Source: Diorhabda sublineata (taxonomy: Eukaryota > Arthropoda > Insecta > Coleoptera > Chrysomelidae). Taken from it: DNA of 64,000 nt. The notes under the pieces are model-generated. The model did no database searches. It was not told the origin of the DNA and saw nothing but the letters and a program-made list of their open reading frames with translations. The stretch is taken from contig NC_079476.1 in assembly GCF_026230105.1 (NCBI RefSeq), positions 3,865,209 to 3,929,208 of the forward strand, written 5' to 3'. This document shows, piece by piece, positions 44,862-57,179 of this stretch. Made by a program: the position numbers and the translations under genes. How positions within the stretch are numbered: the stretch's first letter is position 1; the number at the start of each line of letters is the position of its first letter.

Positions 44862-45320
44862 CAGACATCTTTGACTAATTTCTTGTGGAGATCTAGCCCA
44901 CATTCTAATCATTTTTTTTTTAAACTAGAGTTCCTTGCATGTTTTAGCTTTTTCCACTATTTTCCCTCATTTTTTTCTGTCCTGATTATTATTCTACTCT
45001 TCCATTTTGTTCAAATCGTTTGTTACTTGACTTTCACATTGGTTTATTGGTCTTCCTCTGGACCGGCTTACTAATAGCTCTCATTCTTTTCGTTTCTTGT
45101 ACCCCAATAATCGTATTCGCTGCTATTTTATAAATCTGGTGATAATCCGTTCATCATCTACTTTTTTGGACCATATATTCTTCTTATTAATTTTCTTTCG
45201 AAGGTGTTAAGTTTTTCTTCATCAACTTGTTAGATTCTCGTTTCTCCATAGGTTACTGTTGGCCTTTTTGCTGTTTAGATTTCAATTTTGGTACGTCTAC
45301 TAATTTATGGTATTCTCGGA
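44862..45320 (-). pseudogene. LINE C-terminal fragment (RTE-like)
   Basis: On the minus strand a decayed frame reads VDEEKLNTFERKLIRRIYGP near 45230..45160 and, further on, KWKSRIIIRTEKN and LKHARNSS. The block E-x-x-L-x-x-F-E-R-K-I/L-L-R-R-I-Y-G-P is the junction after the RT domain in a common group of insect LINEs (the same group as 50690..51890). The remainder is riddled with stops. The open plus-strand frame 44871..45074 is its antisense. Confidence 0.68.
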
Positions 45321-45749
45321 CCTTTTAAGTAATTTCTTCTACTATTCCCTACAATAATCTATCACAAATGATTGAATCTATAAATTTTCTTATGGTTATT
45401 TAATAGATGACTCCGTTATTGTTTCAATGGTTTTATAGAGACAATCTGTAAATTAAATTCTTAACATGGTCAGGAATCACCACTAGAACTCCACAATAAT
45501 CGATTATACACGGATAAGGAATAAATAATAAACTAGCCAATAAACTATTCGAATGAATATACAGCTAAACTATTATAAATTTAAATTAATGAGTACTATC
45601 GAAAAACTCTTCAGTCCTTTAAATATAATTTTATTTTATAGAGAACTGATAATTGGTACTGGTGGAGAGATGACATTCGTATAATTTAGAAAAAAATGAC
45701 GATAAGGATCATGCAGGACTGTTTATATAAATATTGTTTTCCAAACAGA
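45321..45749. other. no recognisable gene
   Basis: AT-rich; nothing assigned. Confidence 0.45.
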
Positions 45750-46690
45750 TAAAAAACCAATTACAAGCATCATCAAGAGGCGTTTTTGATTCTCGCTCGT
45801 TAAGACCACTCCAGGATCATCTACAGATGACGAAATGTTCAAAGTAAGTCGTAGGTACTTTGAGAGGTTTGAAGAAGAGCGGGCAATTCCAGCGTTATGA
45901 GACAAGACCTGATAAAACGCAACAAAATATTTCATCATCGACTTCAAGAAACTCATAGATTACGAAGGTTACCTCCTGCAACAAGTTTCTAATTATGATA
46001 AAACGAGTCTCTCTTAGAAATGTCAAAGGAACTTATATATAAGTGGAGCTTTGTCTGGACACAAGTCAATGAAAGATCATCTATCGCTGCTATGATCAAT
46101 GAAAGCTGCACGAATATTTAAGAAATGTGATATGGAGATCTAGGAACAAGGCTTGGATTACACGCGTCATTTTCACTGATTGGATCAATAAAGTTTTTGG
46201 TCTTTCTATGAAAAAATGTTTACTAGATATGAAACAAGATCTCCATGTCTTACTTGATATGGATAACGCAGCTGTCCATGCTCGTAGTCTACAAGATGAC
46301 CTCATTGAAGATTAAAAGTCCATTAAGACTCTGTTACTTCAGCCTATGGATCAGTAAGTAATGTATGATAAGATACGAATCTTATTTTCGCAGAATTTTG
46401 AAAATATCAGTTCGACATTATTGCCTATCATCAATATAATCGAAAAGGCGTTGAACAGAATTACCAAGAAAATTCTCACTTCTACTGGAAGAAGCATTAT
46501 CCAGTAAATAATGATAAGCGGGTTGAGAGAGTATCGAAGAACCCTGCAGCCCAACATCTTGGGGCTTGGGGTGAAAAATATGATTTGTATGAGCTTGTGG
46601 AGAAGTACATTCAAGAGCTGATTACTGAAAAGCTGATGAAGTTGAATTGCATTTCACAAGAATAGTTGAAGAGAGGTTGCCCGTAGATGA
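45750..46690 (+). pseudogene. Tigger/jerky-like (pogo) transposase relic
   Basis: Plus-strand blocks in order: MFKVSRRYFERFEEERAIPA (after the CENP-B-type HTH; usual S-R-G-W-F-x-x-F), DFKKLIDYEGYLLQQVSNYD with KTSL (usual N-x-D-E-T-G-L; here E is K), ALSGHKSMKDHLSLL, then an open stretch 46127..46315 with NKAWITRVIFTDWINKVFGL and LLDMDNAAVHARSLQDDL (usual D-N-A-x-x-H), then TLLLQPMDQ (usual L-Q-P-M-D-Q-G), and a tail with IQELITEKLMKLNCISQE near 46600..46665. This is the order in jerky/TIGD proteins. First and second Asp are present. Frameshifts, stops and deletions show it is dead. Minus-strand frames here are antisense. Confidence 0.85.
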
Positions 46691-47059
46691 GGAGGCGATA
46701 GCAGAAAATCAACAACGGTGAAATAAGAGAAATGCTAAATTGCATCGTACATTGAGATCCAATAAGGAGGTGTTTATGCACGTTATAATGTGCTGTCAAA
46801 TTTTTACCAAATACTGAGATATTGGCAAAAATAAAAGTCTCTGGACAGTTTTCTAGCATCTTACTAATTATTTCGATTCCTTTGTCTTCAAATGTTATGT
46901 TCTTTCTAGATTGATTCAATCTTGGATAATTAATATATAAGTCCATAGAAAAAATAAACCAGTCACCACTTTCCAGTAAATATGCCATCAAATTATTGCG
47001 AAATGCGAGAAAATATGCTATCGATTTGATTTCAATTAGCAAGTAATTGTGCATTTTTT
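46691..47059. other. no recognisable gene; dispersed repeat fragment
   Basis: A 147-codon minus frame (46611..47054) overlaps the end of the Tigger relic and has no motif. Within it, 46976..47026 repeats 13238..13290. Confidence 0.4.
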
Positions 47060-47735
47060 GCAGTGTAAAATATTGAGCCTTTAACTAATTATGAACGTGG
47101 AGCAGGTAGTTAAAGGTGGTGTCTCGCGTTCCTAAGTAGATAGCCGTGCAACGACCTTTCTGAAATTGGAGCAGCGTGCTTAAGAATCAGGCGAACGGAT
47201 TCAAAGATGATTAAGGAAAAAAGGATCAGAATTTTCAATCTTGTCCATGCAGTGAGTCTTTCCGTTTAGACTGAGTGAATATCTAACAGCTCTCTTTTGT
47301 AGTTTGAAGATTCGCTCAATTTGAGTCGCATCACACGTACCCAAGTAAAGAAGGTCATAGTAAACTGTTAAGGAGGTGGATAAGTTCAGTTCTTTGGAAA
47401 CTGATCTCAGCGCAAAGCAGAAACTTAATTTTAATAAGGCGGTAATATTTAACTCACATTTCAAGAAATTATCCACAACAAAGTATTTTACAGATTCAAC
47501 GACGCCAAGGTGTTGTTATTTAATAAAAAAGACAGTAATGTATCTTTATATGATTAAACTTTAGTTTTAGAAACGTTGAGGCAGACAATCTTAGAATTGC
47601 ACCATGGTTTAAGGGTTTAACTGATGTCTAGATGCGTTTATAAGCAGAAGAAACAAAATAGGGCCTAGTACCGAGCCTTGAGGCATTCCACATTCTATTA
47701 ACTTGCAAGAAGACATCGTTTTATCAACCTAAATT
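47060..47735 (-). pseudogene. LINE reverse transcriptase C-terminal half (CR1/jockey-like)
   Basis: On the minus strand: IECGMPQGSVLGPILFLLLI (47700..47640), the RT motif G-V-P-Q-G-S-V-L-G-P-I-L-F; then FALRSVSKELNLSTSLTVYY, DLLYLGTCDATQIERIFKLQ, KRAVRYSLSLNG and a decayed end with RNARHHL. The part between the PQGS block and RSVSKEL is missing the F-A-D-D active site. It is a 5'-truncated, internally deleted copy. The order V-Y-Y-x-L-x-Y, I-F-K-L-Q-K-R-A-V-R, T-R-N-x-x-x-L-R-L-P is standard for this group. Confidence 0.82.
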
Positions 47736-47984
47736 TCTTTAAATGGAGAATAGAATAGAATAAAAACAAAACATCGACGGACTACAATTATTTTAGATAT
47801 AAATTCCAATTCAAACAGAATCAAATATCATTTCCTCATCGCAATCTCGGTTGCATTTTTGTTTCCAATTTCCAATAAGCCTTATATTTTCCGCAACGTG
47901 CGCAAATCAATGCTGCGAAAGGTCAGGGCTTGTATAAACAAAGGAGGTATACAATTTGAGCAGCTGCTTTAATTTATTATGTTT

Positions 47985-48437
47985 CACCTATTTTGTGTTT
48001 GAGATGTGTTAATTGAATGTCTTCTTCTTCTTCTTCTTCTTATTTTAAGACTATGTCTTGTGTTTTCAAAGAGGCAGTTGTGACTCCGAGGACCAGCTCT
48101 CATACCAGCGCTTTGGTGGTCTTCCAGGCCTTGTATTGGGTCTCTCTTCCTTTGCGATTTGCGCCAGTCAATCGTCGTCCATTGTATTAACATGATCTCT
48201 TCATGCTCTTCTTCTAGTTCTGGCCCATCTCACTATATCCGGAACGTCACACATTCTTCTGATTTCATTGCTCCTTATTCTGTCTCTTAGTGTTTTCCCT
48301 GTGATTGAGCGTAATGTCTTCATCTCGGTCGTTCTAAGAATCCGCTTAGTAGTTGCAGTCTCCGCCCTCGTTTCTATGGCGTATGTCATTAATGGTCTGA
48401 CACAAGTTTTATATATAAAACTAATTGAATGTATCAT
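47985..48437 (-). pseudogene. RTE-clade LINE C-terminus, 5'-truncated
   Basis: The minus strand reads FIYKTCVRPLMTYAIETRAE, TATTKRILRTTEMKTLRSIT, GKTLRDRIRSNEIRRMCDVP, DIVRWARTRRRA, then after a break WRKSQRKRDPIQGLEDHQSA. This is the conserved C-terminal region of RTE elements (Y-K-x-C-V-R-P-V-M-T-Y-A-x-E, T-E-M-K-x-L-R-x-I-x-G, D-R-I-R-S). A (TCT)n/(AGA)n tract at about 48019..48040 follows. The upstream frame is intact for 78 codons, so decay is moderate. A segment between RTRRRA and the last block (normally W-x-x-H-V-x-R-M) has been lost. Confidence 0.88.
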
Positions 48438-49798
48438 TTTTATTCTACACGATTTATTTGTTAAATTATCATTTGAATGGCATTGGTGCTAATTAAGAAT
48501 TTCAGCGTAGTAGAAGACACTTTTTCGAAGAAAAACTGTAGTTTATCGAACAAATATTTTTGTAGGACACCATTAATCTATCGATGTAAGTTAATTCTTG
48601 TCACAAAATAATGTTTAGCGGTTAACTTAAGTGTAGTCAAATATTATTACTGTTTTATCTGGCGGAGAATTTAGGGGTGGAAAAAAAACGTTGTTAAAAA
48701 ACTAGAAATTTGTTAGAACAAGTAGTTTATCGACCTGATAATCGTTAAAAAGTTTCAATAACTGATCACACTAATTCAAATTTATCGTTTTATTTTTAAA
48801 ACTTTAAAACCATGTATGTTGAAAAAGATTCGATCGCGGACATAAGTTCCCTATCCCGGTAGGGATGGATAATTTGACTATAGGAACGTTAACAGTCTAA
48901 TTTAGGGAGACCCTATGTATATAGATAAACATTTGAACAGTAACTGTGTTTTCATTTTTATTTCATTAGGAATATTTATTTAGATTATCCAAACATCATC
49001 AATTTTGCTTATTTCCATAGGTTCCGACGTATATAAAATATTATAATCATCTAATAGACTGCAGATATTTCAACATATTATAATCGTAGCAAGTTTCATG
49101 TGACACAAATAGTAATAGTAAATATTGTATAAATGTTTGTTTATTATTGCTATAATAAAATATCGTGATTTTATTAATATTAAATAAGTATAATTGATTT
49201 ATAAAACCGCATTCGTTTAGGAATTATTACAATAATAAATTTAACTGTCTAAATAAGCTTGAAATAATATTTATTTAGAATGTATATATAGTAAAAAAAA
49301 TTACAACATATTCTGTATCACTAGTATACCATGCAATGAATTGTTACTTTAAAGGATTAGAACGTTAAAATAAACAATAATACATCTGGTTGTATTCATA
49401 TTTTCTCTAGTTCATGTTACTTGTAGGAAATTCGTATTTATTTCCTCAGTGGCATTAAAAGTATTCCATACAGAAAAAATTATTTCTTTATGTTTCTAAA
49501 TCGTCTTGATTTTAAATCTCATCTGATTTGGAATTAGTTTTTTTTATTAACTTTTTAAAGACATTTTGATAAAGACCACAACAGGTCGAAACGTTATAGA
49601 ATTATAGAATAAAACCAATTTCGAATCAGAAGACAACTGAGAGAAATATTGTCATAATCATCATCATCATCATACTGTCATTTACAATTTTATCGACACA
49701 CTTTTACATTAGATAATAAAAAAATATAACAATATAAGAAATATGAAAATATAAAATAACAATTTGTAATTATAATATGTATAATATCTTGCTTGACA
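48438..49798. other. no recognisable gene
   Basis: Very AT-rich. Contains the dispersed ~35-bp repeat shared with 23355..23392 (at 49495..49530), CAACAGGTCGAAACGTT at 49580..49597 (a motif often seen in untranslated parts of insect repeats), and a short (ATC)n at about 49655..49672. Confidence 0.45.
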
Positions 49799-50640
49799 CT
49801 AAATTGAATTATGGGTCTTTGGTAAATTGTAGAATTCTACCACAGAAGAATGAGGTCTTTCAAGCAGAAATATCTTTGTCAATCTTCCGAAATTATCAAA
49901 TGTATTTACCATTTTTAATTCTGGCTGTATGAATAATATTTTGGCGCTGAAAAAGATAGAATTTTTTACCAGATGAGAAATGGGTATAGTTGAGTAAGTG
50001 TCCAAATTCTTTCTTCTAGTAGGGAAGGTATAACTCGCAGTTGAGATGTGAAAATGTTTGCGAGCCCAACACACAGATTCTAAAATAAAAAGAGGGTAGA
50101 ATTGAAATTTTTTGTTTTTTAGAATAGAGTTTGCAAAACGTTCTAATATTCAAACCAAAAACATAACGAATAACTATATTTTGTAATTTGGACATAGATT
50201 CGAATAGGTGCAAAATAGGAGACCCCCAGAAAGGTGACCATACCGAAGATGCGATTGGAACAACGAGTAGTAAGTTGTTATACACAGCAAGCAGAGGATA
50301 ATTTTTTTTCTACATGTACAGACCATTGAAGGGCACCGTCAATATGTAGACGAAAAAACTTGATCTAATTTGAGGATCGTATTGAGTCACTGTTGAGTTT
50401 TAGAGCTGGTAAAGCTCCTTTATAGAATAAAACTAAAGTTTTCTCAGTGTTAAAACAGAGACCGTTCGCGTCCGATATCAGCACTTAATGGTATAGTAGC
50501 CTATAGTATTGATGTCATCTGCGAATAAAGTTACCATTAATTTGTAAGTCTGTGACATCATTAATGAATAGCAATAACAGAACTGGACCCAAAATTGAGC
50601 CCTGAGGTATACGGTATACCACTGTTAGCTTAAAATTTAC
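49799..50640 (-). pseudogene. LINE reverse transcriptase, palm to C-terminus (CR1/jockey-like)
   Basis: The minus strand reads VVYRIPQGSILGPVLLLLFI with NDVTDLQINGN (50630..50530), the RT motif G-I-P-Q-G-S-I-L-G-P-x-L-F-x-x-F-I-N-D; then a degraded F-A-D-D block, FFRLHIDGALQWSVHVEKKL (usual F-L-G-I-x-I-D-x-x-L-x-W-x-x-H-I), YNNLLLVVPIASSVWSPFWG, SMSKLQNIVIRYVFGLN and FYNLP near 49810. The order is complete but interrupted by several stops and frameshifts. Compared with 47060..47735 the sequences differ throughout, so it is a different element and not a duplicate. Confidence 0.82.
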
Positions 50641-50689
50641 TTAAAACTTTACCATGAGCTCTTGAGCCATGAGATAAAACCAAAATGAT

Positions 50690-51890
50690 CCAAAGATAGG
50701 AATAGCATTTAAAAAAAACATCAAGCGCCGGAAACGAAGATGGAAAATGTGTGGAGCTCACAACCCAAAATTGAAATGACATTGAAAATATATTGCCGCC
50801 AACCCATGCTCGGGAAAGAATGAAATAGAGCCAGAATTGATCAAGTATGGTGGAACTGGACTGAAGACGAGAATATATCATTTAATTACCAGTATATCGG
50901 AACAAGATACGATACCAGAAACGTGGAAAATGGCAAAAATACTACCAACTATGACTATAACTAAGGCCATAGATACAAGTTTGAGAAAACTTGTTCGGGT
51001 TGATCACTCACAGACCATATTTTCACTCTGGGTCAAACGCAAAGAATGGGGTATGAATACGATCTGCCAATTAACTCAGTCACTGTGAACAGAAATTATT
51101 TGTACAGCATTATGTATTTCAAAAACGGTTATAAATCTTAAAAATGACAATCAAACATACAAAAACGAAGGTAAAGGTAAATCAAAGAATATTAAAATGT
51201 TTACAAACCAACACAGGTGTCCATAAGAATGGATAGTACGTAAAAAGAGCAATGAGAAGTTTGTCAATACAACTGAATGGAGAAAAGGCAATGAGCTTAG
51301 AAGAAGTTCAAAGTTATGTATATCTTGTGGTAGTTATCAAGGATGACGGTGACGAGGGAGAAAATCTGGAAGCGAGGATGAAGAGGGGACCGCTGAATGC
51401 GATAATAAGATCCCAAAAAATCTCCAGAAAGGTGAAACTACATCTGTACAAAACAATAATAAGACCCACAGTGGGCTACGGAGGCGAAACGTGGATTCTT
51501 AACAAAGCAGGGGAAGACAAGTTAGATATATAGGAAAGAAAAATACTTAAAAGGATGAGAAGGAGGGAGATTTATGGCTGAGAAGAACAAATAATGAAAT
51601 AAGGAATGTATTAGGAAAAGCAAAACTTAGCAGAATGAGATCCAAAAGAATAGATTGATTGGGTCATATACAGAGAATGTCAGATTTAAGAGCAACAAAA
51701 AAATTATGGGACATAGAACAAATAGGAATACAAAATGAAGACAAAGGAAAAATGGTACGCAGAGGTGATGGAAGATCGAAGAGAGAGAGAGAGGAATTCA
51801 GGATTGGAAAACAAAAAATAGGAAAAAGTGGAAGGAAATCACTTTCATATTATGGGCCTAAAATACCTCTTGTTGTTCGGATGGTTAATA
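50690..51890 (+). pseudogene. RTE-like LINE relic with RT centre deleted
   Basis: Plus strand: NEIEPELIKYGGTGLKTRIY and EQDTIPETWKMAKILP (start of the RT domain; usual I-P-x-E-W-K-x-G/S-x-I-x-P-I), then a gap, then GEKAMSLEEVQSYVYL, HLYKTIIRPTVGYGGETWIL (usual Y-K-T-L-I-R-P-V-V-L-Y-G-C-E-T-W) and KAGEDKLDI followed by a stop and ERKILKRM. Later GHIQRMSDLRATKKLW (usual G-H-V-x-R-M). The catalytic centre of the RT (Y-A-D-D region) is missing between about 51090 and 51250. Frame breaks are frequent. The same C-terminal organisation is seen, in poorer state, at 44862..45320. Confidence 0.82.
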
Positions 51891-52098
51891 GTGCGAGGCT
51901 GTAGAATAGATATTTAAGCCAAGATGTTTGTGAAGAAGTTACGACTCAATAGCTCATGTATCCATAAGGAGTAAATGACGTGGTACCCAAGAATGTAATT
52001 CAGTTTATTGAAACCTTGTTGTATGGATGGTTAACAGTGCTAGCTGCAGAATAGATCTCAAGATGTTTGTGAGGTTTCCATAGCCTCAATGCCCTTTC
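51867..52098. repeat. direct repeat, ~145-bp period, two diverged copies
   Basis: CTTGTTGTTCGGATGGTTAA at 51868 recurs as CTTGTTGTATGGATGGTTAA at 52014. Both are followed by (A/C)AGTGC, a GAATAGAT block and AAGATGTTTGTGA. About 85 bp match. The first copy overlaps the end of the LINE relic, so the duplicated sequence may be its 3' UTR. Confidence 0.6.
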
Positions 52099-55000
52099 TC
52101 TAATATAACCTACAAATATCTTCTAGATGTGCTTTTCATATTATGTATATAGCCTTCTGCTTCATTATCTTTCAAATTATTCTAATACTTATCAGTACAA
52201 ATAAATTAGTGTTGTCAAATTTGAAACAAACCGGTTAAGTATCTGTAATTATAATTTTAATATATTGCCTCCTTATTATGCAGTTAGTTTGCGCAGTTTT
52301 TATGGTGTTCAAGTATTATTCTTAAAAATCTTCTTATTTTCAAAATAAATTGGAATAATCTTTTCTCCACTTTCGCCCCAACAATATTTTCCAGTTATAA
52401 TTAATTTTATTAATAGAAATATTTATGTAGTAAATTTTTTTAACATAATTAATTGAATTCCAGTAAATATTGCTAAAATTTACTTCATTACTGAAAGAAT
52501 ATTCATATATAAATTCATATCAAATGTCATTTTAATTAAAATAAATGGTTAACATTAAACTTTTGAGATCGCTATTTAATTTTATAAAGTACCCAAGAAA
52601 CAAAACGTTGTCTTTGTAAAGCGACATGACAACTGTGACAAATGTAACTTTATTCTTGAACGATTCCGTTGACAGAAGTTCTGGGTGGTCTAACAATGAG
52701 ATTTTCAATTTATATTCGTCAATAACTGCACATCTTTGCGAAACCCCGTTGTACATAATCCCTTTTTCGAACAATCGTATACATACAAGGAAGAAAATAA
52801 TAACGGGAACGGCTTAGACATTTCGTAAGGTAGAAATCCAATTGATAAACAGTGGTTTTGTTGCCCTTGATATACTGTTTGGTATACTGTACAGGTTCAT
52901 TTTCAAATTTTCATTTTGTAACATGCCATTCGGCCTGTTACGTTTTTATTCAAACATTTTAAATATTCTTTGTTCATGTATTGTGGCACAGGAGTCACTG
53001 CTGATTTATTTATTATAACATTCGAGTTTCTGTAGAAATGAATTTATTATCTACCTCCCACTCTCTTCGAGAAATTCAATAAAACCTCGGAATATATTCA
53101 AAATCGTCCTCTACCTATCTACACTTCAAATCAAAATAGATTTTAGTAAATTTGTGGTGTGAATATTCTTTATATTCACTGGTATATATTTCAAAAATCT
53201 TTTTGATTTCATTTTTTTATTTTTGTTTTAATGAAATTTTGTTTAATACTTTCCGTGTAAATTCGTGTTTTCTATTTATTTGGAGTACAGAACGAGAAGG
53301 AAGAATAGATTTGAATTAAAAGGAACTTATGCTCTAACATATGAAAAAACCGAATATATATATTTTTTTAAAAACATAACCGAAAAGGAATCTGTTCTAT
53401 TCTATTTATTTGAATCAAAACGTAACATATCGAATGGGAAGTCACAATTTTCATCATACATCACGAAAATCGAAAAATTTGAAACAAAGCTAACAGTATA
53501 CTTCATAATCTCTGGATGAAATTGGAAGGAATAATTTTGTATGAAATTGAAAAGAAGATGTAAAAATTATGTTATATTTCCATGAAACACTATCATATCT
53601 ATCCTGATATCCCATTATAGTCAGATCCTAGCGAATAGCTCTTTACCTATCTCAAACAATCAGTTTCTAAATTTATTTAGATGACTGAGGAGACTTTATA
53701 TGTGTTCCTACCATCTTGGAGCTTGGAATCATGTTTTGCACAAAATCTTCATAATTTTCATAGTGACCTAGTATTTTTACTACCAATACAAAACGCTTCC
53801 AAGCCCAACTTTCCCTAACAGTCATAAATTTCCAAATTTAACTTAGAAAATTTTCTTCAGCAGTATTTAAAATAATGTTCTTCCTTGTCCATTATTTCAA
53901 AAAATCATACTTAGCTGTCACTGTCACGATGTCTTCACATTAGACGAGTCTTCATTTTCATTAATTTTAAATATTGTAATCATAACTATTGGAGGTAACA
54001 CATGTTTTTATTTTGGTTTTAAACTAATAGCTCCGGTTTTTTATAAATCTAGATCACTGAGCGCATTTTGAATAAACATCGTCGACGCAGATGTTTCACC
54101 TTCATGTTCAATTTCACTTTTAGATTGTTCAATTTTTATAAATCCAGCAGCATTATTATTTCTGAGGGTACTTTTGTAACATAAATAAGTTGTAGAAGAT
54201 TTTCCATTGTGTTAAACAGAACAACTTGTTTGAATATATCTACGTTTGAATGTGGTTGAAACCTTTAACATTTACTACGTCAAAGTTACAATTATCCAAA
54301 TGATTCTTATGCGCTATCCAGATGATGGGAGCCCAGATAGTGGCTTACAATACCATAAAGACTAAACACAGGACTTACATATCTTGAGAAACCAATATTT
54401 CATCATCATTTTCCAAGTGTAGACCAAAATATTTAATATTATCGCCTCCTTCACTAATTCAGTGATGTTTCGTTTTTATTATATTATATAGATGCTATAA
54501 ATACAACACAATAAATAATTTTTTCTTTTTTGCATATATAACATGGTCAGGAGGATAAGAAAACAGGTGTCATACTGAGCTCCTGTACAAAACGCAAAAT
54601 TTGAAGTTTTAATGTTGGCAATGACGTCCTGTCACTAGTAGAAACGCCTTGTTTGATGATCTCGTCATCGAAGTGGAATAAGCACGAAATTCATCGAAAG
54701 TATAATCATTTAAACAGAAATGGGTATTTTGTAGATAGTAGAGGAAGTCATTATCAAGTCGGCGACCATCAAAAGAAAGCTTTGAATATAATCTTGAAAT
54801 TTCAGAAGCATTTTTTCGTATTTACGTGTATGATCAATTATTGTAAATTTGAAGTGGCTATTTCGAGAAAATGTTGTTCGTATCGTACAATTAGTGAATA
54901 CGTTGATGGTAACATTAGCTTTTGCATTCACGGTTATGTTTGTTTAACACGAAGTTTTGTTCAACATTTTGAGCAATAGTAGCTCCAATTTTGTGAGATG

Positions 55001-55224
55001 ATGATTTGTGTGTATCATTTACAGATGAAGAAAATAATGTTGATAGTTGAGACCTCTCTGAAGAAAACATTAGAGCTACTTCCACTTTATTCTTGAAAGA
55101 ATTGTCAATATAGCCACCCGGAACAGATGAGTATCTCCATCCCCAATGCCGTTTTATTGTAGTCATTTATTGGAATTTTCTTAATGATGTTACTAAACTC
55201 AACTGGTATTACCATAGATAGAAC
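52099..55224. other. no recognisable gene
   Basis: 3.1 kb of AT-rich DNA. Frames at 53265..53519, 54653..54979 and 54915..55166 (minus) show no domain. On the minus strand, about 54210..54050, a fairly balanced open stretch reads SKSEIEHEGETSASTMFIQN, but I cannot connect it to a gene. Confidence 0.4.
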
Positions 55225-56290
55225 GAGGATGGTTCCAAAAGGACCTGATAGTGGTAGTTGCTTGAAAAACACCACTATAGTAGAAAGTATACAATCTATC
55301 CAGCATATGTATCAAGTTTGAAGACACCACGTTGTTTAGTATTTGCTTGGCAGTCCTCAATAGCGAATGTTTTCAGTGAATTTGTAAACAAGGATTAAAT
55401 TGGTCATCGTTATGTGATATAATACTTTTATTTGAGAGGCCTTAGTCACACCAATATAAAAGATGAACTAGATTCAATACTGGATGAAACTACTCCTTCG
55501 TAATCAACAGTAAAATATTGGGTAGCAGAAGTAAAACGGATCCGTACAACCTGCGAAGACCAGCAGTCGTAATGGTCGACCGAATGAGGTGAGGACTCCA
55601 GAAATATCAAAGAAATCCACAGAGTGGTACTGGATGATCGTAGATTGAGAGTGAGCTATCATATATAGTAGACATTTTAAAAAGTGAGGTATATCGCTTG
55701 GACATGATAAAACTGTGCGCAAGATGGGTGCTGCGTTTGCTACCAATGGAACAAAACAGCTTCGTGAGGATGTTTCCATCGAGTTTTTGCCAATGTTTCA
55801 CAGAAATATATCCGAATTGTTTCGCCATTTCATAATGGAGAACCGGCCCCAAAGAAAACAAAGACCGTTCGATCTGAGAGCAAAGTCAGGGTGTCGGTTT
55901 TTTGGGATGTGAGTCGGATAATTTTCATTATTTATCTTGAAAAAAGATGAACTATTAACGGTAAATACTATGCGAGCTTATTACAACGTTTGAACGAAGA
56001 AATCAAGTAAAAACGGCCACATTTGGCTAAGAAGAATGTGTTGATTCATCAAGCCAATGCACCATATCACACATCCGTTATTACAATGGCCAAAATTTTG
56101 TTTTGAATTGCTATCAGACTTGAAAAAAAGGGTTGATGCTCATAGATTTTCCAACAATGAAGAGGTAATGTCGTCAGTTACTGGACTTACTGGATCCTCA
56201 TTATAAAAAGGGTATTGAAGTTACTGAACATCGCTTGGAAAAGGTTTTCTTTGATAGGCCAGTTACTTTTGGGAATATCCTCGTAAACAA
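55225..56290 (+). pseudogene. mariner transposase relic, family C copy 1
   Basis: Plus strand blocks: TCEDQQS with GRPNEVRTPEISKKIHRVVL (HTH linker; usual G-R-P-x-x-A-T-T-P-E-I-I-K-K-I-H), KQLREDVSIEFLPMFHRN, GEPAPKKTKTVRSESKVRVS (usual G-E-P-A-P-K-K-A-K-T-V), SVFWDVSRIIFIIYLEK, TINGKYYASLLQRLNEEIK and KKNVLIHQANAPYHTSVITM. The second catalytic block normally reads L-F-H-Q-D-N-A-P-x-H-T-S; here the Asp is Ala (QANAP). The first catalytic block (T-M-D-E-T-W) is deleted just after FRHFIM. The tail ends near 56240 with HYKKGIEVTEHRLEK-like sequence. The upstream 200 bp match the second copy at 63525..64000, which fixes the left boundary near 55225..55250. Confidence 0.87.
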
Positions 56291-57179
56291 AATATACAAA
56301 TGAAACTATTCCATACATTCTTTCACAAATATCATAATCAAGCCACAAATTTGATGTTGTCTAGATTTTTTCTAATCTGTGTATCCGTATCTAGCAAATA
56401 ACCCTGTAAAACTTGACGTGAATACATTATTTTATTGCGGTTTGCAAGTGGACAATAAAATCCCCATAATATATACATATCCATCAACCTTGAACATCCA
56501 CTACCTCATTACAATTTCATTAAATAATATAAGTTTTTTGCTAAAATCAATTTGTGTAAGTACCCAACTCGTATATTTCTCTCGTTGTGGTAGGTATCAA
56601 TAAAATCTAGATCAATTAACTAGATGGTTCACAACTGACGTTAACGTTAATTCAAGTATCCGTTTTACTGTTACTTGTTATTTTATCGAAGAAAATTTAT
56701 TTCTTTGTAAAATATACAACTTGATAGTACAGGAAATTTACATCTATACATCACAAAATATTTGTTTTCCATTATGGATGAGAAGTCAACCCATGTTCAA
56801 AGTTGATACTACACCAATTCCATTTTTCGCGTATCTTGACTAAATAACTTTTAATTACACCTGTTACGTTACTAAAATTTGGCAACGTTGTCTAGTATAG
56901 GCTACATACCCAATTAAGGTCAACTTGCATGTAAACTTCGGCAACACAAATTTAGTTCTGTCACTGATCAATCGCGGCGCTACTATAATAAAAATGTGTC
57001 ATTACTGTCAGTGTCAATTGTCAAGATAAATAAACGTTTTTTCCAATTTCTCAAATGTGTTTCTGATGTGTGGTCTAAATGGGAACAATTTTGTAAAATT
57101 CAATACTCAACATTAAAGTATCGCTTGTAGGAAAATCACTTTTTGGACAGTGATTTTACAAATTTCAATAGAAAACATT
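56291..57179. other. no recognisable gene
   Basis: AT-rich; a 74-codon frame at 56379..56603 has no motif. Confidence 0.45.

Noticed and set aside
46611..47054. 147-codon minus-strand open frame as a gene
   Set aside because: It overlaps the 3' part of the Tigger relic in antisense and a dispersed repeat. No domain or consistent composition supports it.
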